Source: Pterobdella sp. o SKG-2022
Taxonomy: Eukaryota > Annelida > Clitellata > Hirudinida > Piscicolidae
DNA: 64,000 nt
Reading direction: 5' to 3'
Assembly (NCBI GenBank): GCA_964035795.1
Contig: OZ038326.1
Coordinates: 6,871,759 to 6,935,758, forward strand
Shown here: positions 57,014-64,000 of the stretch, in pieces
Layout: every line of letters starts with the position of its first letter
Numbering within the stretch: the stretch's first letter is position 1
Translations under genes and position numbers: made by a program
The notes under the pieces: generated by a model
Databases searched by the model: none
Told to the model about the DNA's origin: nothing
The model's input: only the letters and a program-made list of their open reading frames with translations

Positions 57014-60000
57014 TATTTTCCTTCCTCTTAGCTCCAGGTTTTGATACCTGCGTCGAAACTATGATGTACTTTTAAAATGAATTCTGAAGTAGAAATTATA
57101 AAGTGCAACACAAAGCAAATTACAAAAATTTGAAGAAATATAAAAATTCCAAAATGGACGAAGATAATTAATTTTTTGTTGTTTTTGAATCTATCAATCT
57201 TATCCCGATGAAATAATTTTTATACTTATACACAGTCGTTTTGAAGCAAGCGCTTGGGTCAAAGCAAAATATTTTAAAAAATTCACTTTAATTAACAAGA
57301 TGATAATATCATACATTACGTATTTGCAAACCTCAATCCCAGAATTTCTCTTTAACAAACCAAACATCAAATATATTTTTCGCCAATTAAGAATTGTGGA
57401 ATAGTATAATCTTAATCAAAATGTATTAAAATACATTCTGCGGTAAATCTATAAAACTTTTCTTGAATAAAGCCCATTTTTCAATTGAGGGTTCGAAATG
57501 TGTAATGTCTCAGATACCTCGCTATTAACAGTGTATTCAGCTGACAGGCTCAAGTTGATAGAAAAACACTTAATTTAAAGTGTTTGAATTTTATTTACTT
57601 TTTTAAATGAAGAAATTGATGTTGGACTTCAATATAAGAGAACAAATTGCAGTCTTGTCGCCTTTATTAAGCCATAAATATTCGTACAAAATGGCCCCTT
57701 TTGTTTGTTTGGCTCTTTAAATGTTTATTTATTTAGTTTATATTTTCACACTTGAGATTTCACTTTTTATGATTTAAATTATTTTCTATGAAAGATAGCA
57801 TTTCAGATTTACCTTAGCAATAAAATTTTGTTTTAAAAAGTTGTTTGTACCTATGACATTATAATCCATTAAAAACACAAAAAATGAGTTTTGGAATGAA
57901 CTTGACCAGTTGAAAGTAAAAAGTTGCATTTGCGTTTTGTCGAGTGAAATGAGGAATGATGTGACGTGAGGCTGTCGAGAGTTTAAAGTTAAACAAAAAT
58001 GTGTTAAACCACTTTAGCAAAATATCATCCGTGTCTTAAAAACGAATCATTTCGTGGAATATTTCAAAACAGTTTTTATGGGATATTAACCGCTTCTATC
58101 ACAGGCAATATTTCAAACATAAGGCAGCCATAATCTGCTGAAATTTGGAGAGATCCTTTTTGCTCAAAGGCATTCACTTCTGGTCCCCCTTATTACCTTT
58201 TTAATCTTCATGCAAAATTTTGCAGATTATTCAACATGAATAAGATTTTTTAAAATGTAAGCACGTGAGAATAAGTATGAAAGAAATTTGCAATTGATGA
58301 CCCTCATCAATGTCTTGATTGAATGGTAGCTTATCCAGCTATCAGTCTCACCCACTGAAAATTTCATTTTATTTTCCAAAAAAAATAATTTTTTCAAAAA
58401 TAATAATAATCTTATACTTAAAATATTTTTAGCAAAAGTCGTGAATACGACATGATTAGAGCCTTCACGATCATTGATTTATGACCACCTGAGAACCCTC
58501 TGCCTTCATGTAAGGCAGTTCTTCTTGAGTCGCTGAGATCCATCTTTTTTCTAATACATCACACCCAGTCATCCATTCCTCTATGTCTTATAATGCTCAA
58601 ACTCACCCATCAAAGATAATTGCGTCATTGTCTTGTAGTTGAAAACTTTTCAGACTTGTATTCACGCTTAAGTGCTTTGAAGTTTAATGGATTCTAAGAC
58701 CCAAAAATTTTAAAATTTAAATTTTTCACATATAAGTATGCTTGAAAAGAATTTGAAACTATCGCTCAAGATCTCACACTACCGGTGCAAAAAGTTTTTT
58801 CATTTTGAAGTTTTTTGAGTCTTTAAAAATAAATAAATAATTTAAAAATAAATAGGTGCACAATATTCAACAGACATTATATCATTCTACAGATATGCTA
58901 GTTGGCAAGTGGGACTTTTGTTTGACCAGTCAACATTCCTCTTCACATCTTTTCGTCCCAACACTCTTTTAGAGCTGAAAATTCAATATAAGTCACAAAT
59001 AAAAACAAAAAAAATTTTTTTTTAAATCTATTGTAGAGACTATTACAACATTAGTTTCATGTAAAAAGTTTCCATAAAAACAATACGTTAGTGAATACCG
59101 TTGCGATGAATCATTTTATTGTTTTTATATAATTGGTTTCTTCAAGGCTGTATATTTTGGTTGAAGCACAACGTTCTTCTGCGCAGTCAAGATCCGCTCA
59201 CTTCCCAATAACTGCCCATCAAACCAACCACTCTTGAAGAAGTCTTTTTCAATGGCCAAAGTACTTGCTATCAGGTTTCTACTTATTCTCTTGGTGACAT
59301 CGAGTTTCTTTTGCCACGACATCCCCGTCATTGGTAAGCTCATTTGAGGTTTTCTACATTAACTACTTAAGAGTTATCGTTAAATTTTGTCGGCCCGTAT
59401 AGCTCAGCTGGTAAAGCATTAAACTACTTGTTTAAAGTTTTGGGTTCGATCTCACGTGGGCCGACAATAAGCACCTGTTTCACAGTGTGTTTTCGCTACA
59501 TAAAGTTTTAAGCAAGCGTTTTGATCTATAAGAAAGATTTCTATATAAATACCACATAACATCACATTCAAATGGTGTTTTAGATTGAAGATTGTGTCAT
59601 GAGAATAACTTGCCGAAAGTAGATACAAATAAATATGTTGTAAGGAATCCATCCTACCACTTTATAAAACTAATTTTTCAGCTATAACTTCCCATATTTT
59701 CTGTTTTTCTTTTTGAAAATATATATCTGATGTTTTTCCTAAATTCATCCAAAGATGATTTTTTAGATCTCAATTTTTTTAAAAGTTTTTATTTGAATAA
59801 TTATTTAATTTGAAAATGATACTCCAGACCAGATAAAAATCAAATTTCCTGATTATGTTCAGACTTTAACGCTTTTATATGGTCACTGGCTCTTATTGTG
59901 TTTAAATTACTTTTTTATTTTCTAATGAAATCTAAAAATAATAAATAGTTCAAGTTTTTTTGGTATTGTAACATTAGTTTCGTACTTCCGAAGTGAAATT

Positions 60001-60842
60001 GTTCCGTTTCAGTAGTTTTCAAAACTTTTCACATTTTTCAATAAAGTTTTGCTTCAACTTCTCAAAACAAAGCACAAAATTGGATTTGTGGAAATTTTAG
60101 ATTTAATAAAAAAAAATATCAAAAATTGTTTCATTTTATGAAGTTATTTTCAAACAATTGACAAAAAATTGATATATGATGTCTCTGAAGAAAAAATAAT
60201 AACTGAAAGAAGACAGGAACAAAGAAGTTTTGTTAGAAAACTTTCAAAACTTCAATTTTTCTGTTATCGAGTTTAAAAAAAATTTATTTTTTAAAACTTA
60301 ATTTCAAAATATTTTTTGAAATATATTAAATTATATACTAAATAGTGAAAAACAAACATTTTTTCAAGTTTAGGCCTTCTAATCAAAATTCAAACATTTG
60401 TGCTCCCCTGTCAGTGTCTTATCAGTCTTGTGACTCGATCGAGGTTTGCGATTTTGCAATTAAGAGCTTCATGCCATGCAAACATATGTCATTCAAACTC
60501 ATCTTGTTTTGTTGAAATACGATGTAAAACAATAGCTCAGTATTAAGGACTCATTCCAAAAGTTTCCACTTTTCATCCGTAGTTATGTAACCTGTGATAT
60601 ATGATATACGTGAATTTAAACTACTTACTTTGTCAAAATCATCTTAACATTCCATCTTTGATGTTTAATATATTCGAGTTCATATAACCTTTGAAAACTT
60701 CTCAAAATAATTCTGACGTGATGGCCAGAGTACATCTTCCAGTTTGTTGATGGCTGATTAGGGGGAAATTGCATGCAACACACATCTTGAGCCGTACTTT
60801 TTTTTATTTTGATCCTGATAAACTGAGTTTTTTTGAAAAATT
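57014..60842 (-). CDS. Unrecognised multi-exon gene
   Basis: Six minus-strand exons fit together in phase with GT-AG borders: about 60842-60689, 58965-58891, 58645-58607, 58550-58489, 58137-58091, 57047-57014. The joined peptide includes VCCMQFPPNQPSTNWKMYSG, RNVDWSNKSPTCQLAYLFQL, QDNDAIIFDGKKMDLSDSRR, TALHEGRGFS, DYGCLMFEILPVIEA and SKPGAKRKEN. It has few hydrophobic runs, scattered cysteines and a basic end. I do not recognise a domain. The consistency of five junction phases in otherwise AT-rich DNA argues for a real gene. The 5' start, 3' end and stop codon are not identified. The longest intron (58966-60688) contains a SINE and an opposite-strand signal-peptide exon. Confidence 0.55.
59252..60487 (+). 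CDS. Putative secreted cysteine-containing protein, partial
   Basis: Exon 59252-59333 starts with ATG and encodes a near-ideal signal peptide (MAKVLAIRFLLILLVTSSFF) followed by CHDIPVI and the donor ATTG|GTAAGC. A compatible second exon, 60415-60487, follows CCCTGTCAG and reads SYQSCDSIEVCDFAIKSF, then MPCKH. It ends at AT|GTCATT in phase 2. The rest of the gene was not found. The minus-strand frame over 59125-59343 is its shadow. It lies within an intron of the opposite-strand gene at 57-60.8 kb. Exon 1 is much more certain than exon 2. Confidence 0.5.
59388..59568 (+). mobile_element. SINE, full-length, type-a body
   Basis: Head TCGGCCCGTATAGCTCAGC with B box GGGTTCGATCTC and a perfect 7-base acceptor pairing TCGGCCC/GGGCCGA. 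Type-a body (AATAAGCACCTGTTTCACAG, TTTAAGCAAGCG) and a degenerate ACATAACATCACATT tail. It lies only about 55 bases downstream of the signal-peptide exon, inside its putative intron. Confidence 0.85.
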
Positions 60843-61029
60843 TCACTTTTTCTCACTTTTTTTTTATTCATAATTCCAATGAGATTTGAGACTATCTTGA
60901 TGGATTGAAAGGGAATTTTTTCTTAATCTTCAAATGTGGGGTAATTTGAAGGCTGTCAAGAGAAGTTACACAGCCATTTCCAAATTAACTATGGTAATAA
61001 TAATAAGAATTTACGAGGTTTATTATAGT

Positions 61030-64000
61030 GATGTTTAACCCAGAGAGTTTCAAGATCACTTTATATTTTGAAAATATTCTATTATAATAATAGGTTATAA
61101 CAGCTCAATATTTTTTTAAAAAACTAGTTTTTGGCCTCTCTCCAAAGTCCTTCACTTTCCTAACCCTTCTTAAGCCTTCCGGCAAACCGTTCCACAAACT
61201 TGGGCCTTCAACCTCAAACCTACGCTTTCCAATACTAGACATTTTGGACTTAGGGATGTATAAACTGGTTGAGTCCGAAGATCTAAGCTTTCGCCTTTCA
61301 GGTATTTCAGAGATAGGTATGATTCTTTCCGATATGTATTTTGGACCATATCCTAGCCTACATTTAAATATAACTAATAATATTTTATAAACTACCCTAT
61401 CCCTAACTTTGACCCAATGCAACTTTTTCAAAACTAGAGTTATATGGTCAAACTTCCTTGTGCCTGTAATTAACCTGGCTGTAGTGTTGATAAGAGACTG
61501 GACTCTACACAGCTGCTTTACAGGTAACCCAGCTAACAATGTGTTGCAATAATTTATTCTGCTCAAAATCAAAGCAACAGCAAGGGTCCCCAACGATTCA
61601 TAAAAAAGACACTTCTTAATGGACCTTATATGCCTGAGAGCTGAGAAGCCTGCTTGCAACATCTTTCTTATATGTGAGTTCATGCTCAAGTCTCTATCCA
61701 TGAAAATACCTTGGCTCTTGACACTTTCTGAAGGTGATATGAAAGTATCCAGTATCCTTTTCTGTTTAGTTGGTAACTTGTTCACCTTTCTCAAAGAAGA
61801 AAACCATATACCTTCAGTTTTGGATCTATTGAAATTAAGACTATTGGATTCCATCCAGACTGCCATCTCATCGACACAGTCAGACAATCTTTTCTGCAAT
61901 TGCTCAGTTTCACCAAGGACACAACTAGAATACAATTGTGTGTCATCTGCATATTAGTGAAAACTCAAGATATGTCTTTGTGCAATTGTTTCTAGATCAC
62001 TAGAATACAGATTAAATAAGAGCGGGCCGATTACAGAACCCTGTGGCACGCCAGTATGGAGATGAAATAAACTAGTCCTAACACTATTATTAGTAATATA
62101 ATAACACCTATTATTTAAATAGCTCTTAAACCATTCTAAAACTAAACCCTTAAAACCGAATTTTGAATATAGCTTATTTATTAAAATATTATGATTAACC
62201 AAATCAAAGGCTGAGGAAAGATCCAACAATATCAAAAGAGTAAACCTACCTTCATGAGCTGCTTTTAAAATATCCATGTGGATTTTTGTGATAGCAGTTT
62301 CTGTTGAATGAAAAGGGCGATAAGCAGACTGAAATCTCGAAAAAAGTTCATTTTCAACCAAAAAACTACGTGTCCTTTCTAAAACCAACCGTTCTAGTAT
62401 TTTTGATGAGACAGGGACATTTGAAATTGGTCTATAGGAGGATGGCTCAGATTGGTTTTTTTCAATATCGGCGTCACACAGGCTAACTTCAAACCTTGAG
62501 AAACAGTTTCTGATTTAAAAGAGGAATTAAAGATGCTAACTAAAAAAGGTGCTATCAAGCTTGCTATTCGTTTCAATAGCCAAGTTGGGATCGAATCTAA
62601 AGCACACTGTTTATTTGGTAAGTTGTTGATCCTCTTCACTAATTCCTCTTCATCCACCTCAAAAAATTCGTCTAACACTGAAGTTCTGGATGAAACCTCA
62701 ATTTGAAATAGATCACCATCTACACTTTTGATCTCACCAATTTTATCAACCAAGTATTTCTTAAAACTACCAATTTCTATTCCTTTACCTTCACCTGCCT
62801 TACCCCTACCAGCAACCTCATTTATGTATTTCCAAGTTTTCACTGACTTGTTTTTACATACAAATAGCTTAAGATCCCAAAACTCCTTTCTCTTCTTCCC
62901 ACATAGACATTTGTAAAGATTCTTCTGCCTGAACCATGTCTCATAATCAGTTGTTGAATGAGACTTCAAGTACTTGCGCTCCAACTTTCTTGTTATGCAT
63001 TTAGAAATCTTACATTCCTCATCAAACCAAACATCAGAGAGTCTCTGATGAATTCTTACAACTTTTTCAGGAATGAGTTCATCTAAAATGCACTTCAAAG
63101 TTGAGAAATACTTGCTCTTAGCAGAATCTAAATTCAAGTCTGTTGAAAATACCAAAGGAGTGTTCAGCAACTTGGAAATAAACCTTTCAACATCCAAATC
63201 TTTCCACCTTCTTACCTTGAATGTTTTGTACAATAAAGCAGGTACTTTCAGTTGACTCTTCCGCATCAAGACGTCATGATCTGAAAAGGAAACATCAAAA
63301 CAATCAACTTTGAACCCAGTCTTAGTGGCCACTACATCCAACCAGCCACCCTGTTCATGAGTTGGTTCTACCCCACAAGACTTGAAATCATGCATGTGGA
63401 AGATATTCTTAAAATTTTCTGCATTCTTATCTGCAAAACACTCCAGATGAAAATTGAAATCCCTTAAGACTAACACTTCTTCATTATAAGATGACATTAT
63501 ATTCATGATCTCTTCGAACTCTGCAAAAAAATCACAAGAAGCATATTCAGTTCTGTAAACAACCAAGCCTATAACGGATTTCAATCTTGAGCTTACTCTC
63601 AAACACATAAATTCAAAATTGCTAGCTTTCAGAGGAACATCAATCACTATTGCCTTTATTTTTGGTTTTCCCAAAAAACTAGTCCACCATGATTAGTTTT
63701 TAGAGACTTTACAGACTCAAAGCTTCTAGATCTAGCCTTTTAAAAAACTTATATCCCTTTTTGCCTCAGAATACTTAAGCATACTGAATCTGAGTCATGC
63801 CAAGTTTCAGCCAAAAATAAACCATCCAACTTGTATTCACTCATCAAATCTAGCACTTCTTCAACCTTAATATATAGAGATCTAACATTAAGAAATCCCA
63901 AAGTTAGATCTTCAACAACCCTCAACCCATGTCTTTCAACCCTTTTTCCTCTCATCATTTTCTCTCTCACTCTTCTACCACCTCTCTTACCCCTTCTTCT
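61030..64000 (-). mobile_element. CR1/L2-like LINE, nearly complete ORF2, 5' end outside the window
   Basis: From the right edge leftward: a basic leader, the endonuclease start (LTLGFLNVRSLYIK, GLFLAETWHDSDSV), the endonuclease body (SVIGLVVYRTEYAS, NEEVLVLRDFNFHLECF, FSDHDVL), the linker, then the RT (LPNKQCALDSIPTWLLK, RFQSAYRPFHSTETAITKI, LILLDLSSAFDLVNHNILIN, TGVPQGSVIGPLLFNLYSSD, YADDTQLYSSC). The C-terminal domain follows (NYCNTLLAGLPVKQLCRVQS, VKVRDRVVYKILLVIF, SLWNGLPEGLRRV), with the stop near 61105 and a short 3' tail. Breaks: one nonsense codon (TAA) immediately before YADD at 61957-61959, a frameshift near 62430-62450 and at least one near 63670-63750. Otherwise it is open over almost 3 kb, so the insertion is comparatively young. 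Confidence 0.9.

Noticed and set aside
59125..59343. Minus-strand 72-codon open frame
   Set aside because: The plus strand of the same interval encodes a near-ideal signal peptide with a consensus donor; this frame has no supporting junction.
1..64000. CRISPR arrays, bacterial operons, Shine-Dalgarno sites or phage genes
   Set aside because: The window is eukaryotic; no regularly spaced direct repeats or prokaryotic gene organisation were seen.

Overview
This is a eukaryotic genomic window: AT-rich, with genes split into short exons by GT-AG introns, and with many decayed retrotransposons. The coding content points to an invertebrate animal, most likely an arthropod. It holds an SLC46-like transporter, a class-2 (invertebrate, Ig-containing) semaphorin, an apple/PAN plus C-type-lectin protein, a lipase exon, several LINE families, a Tc1-like transposon and a tRNA-derived SINE family. 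I cannot fix the species from sequence alone. No prokaryotic operon, phage, CRISPR array or intact viral gene was seen.

Layout. 0-7 kb: a SINE, the 3' part of an SLC46-type transporter gene (+), a foldback MITE, a second SINE and one lipase-family exon (+). 7-24 kb: mostly repeats. These are several minus-strand LINE fragments (two resembling the RTE clade, two of another EN/RT family), one plus-strand CR1/L2-like fragment, a TIR element with reiterated ends inserted in a LINE, and HTH-transposase remnants. One compact two-exon gene for a 90-residue single-pass membrane protein sits at 16.7-17.1 kb (-). 25-26.5 kb: a three-exon secreted PAN/C-type-lectin gene (-). 27.7-38.0 kb: a class-2 semaphorin gene (-). 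I followed 21 exons with compatible phases; Sema, PSI and Ig domains and the class-2 tail are all visible, but the 5' end was not found. 40-49 kb: a decayed Tc1 element, SINEs, a long LINE with endonuclease and reverse transcriptase, and a two-exon helical, possibly secreted protein (-). 50-61 kb: a damaged C-type lectin, small putative secreted proteins, SINEs, and an unrecognised multi-exon gene (-, 57.0-60.8 kb) with an opposite-strand signal-peptide gene in its longest intron. 61-64 kb: a nearly complete but inactivated CR1/L2-like LINE running off the right edge.

The host genes are unrelated loci, not an operon or pathway: nutrient transport, secreted recognition proteins and an axon-guidance ligand. 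The most unusual points are the divergent semaphorin (charged insertions, hydrophobic C-terminus), two SINE types that share one tRNA-like head but carry different 3' bodies (one with a hammerhead-like motif), and a transposon whose inverted ends are built of tandem repeats. All exon boundaries were read by eye, without a splice predictor or homology search.
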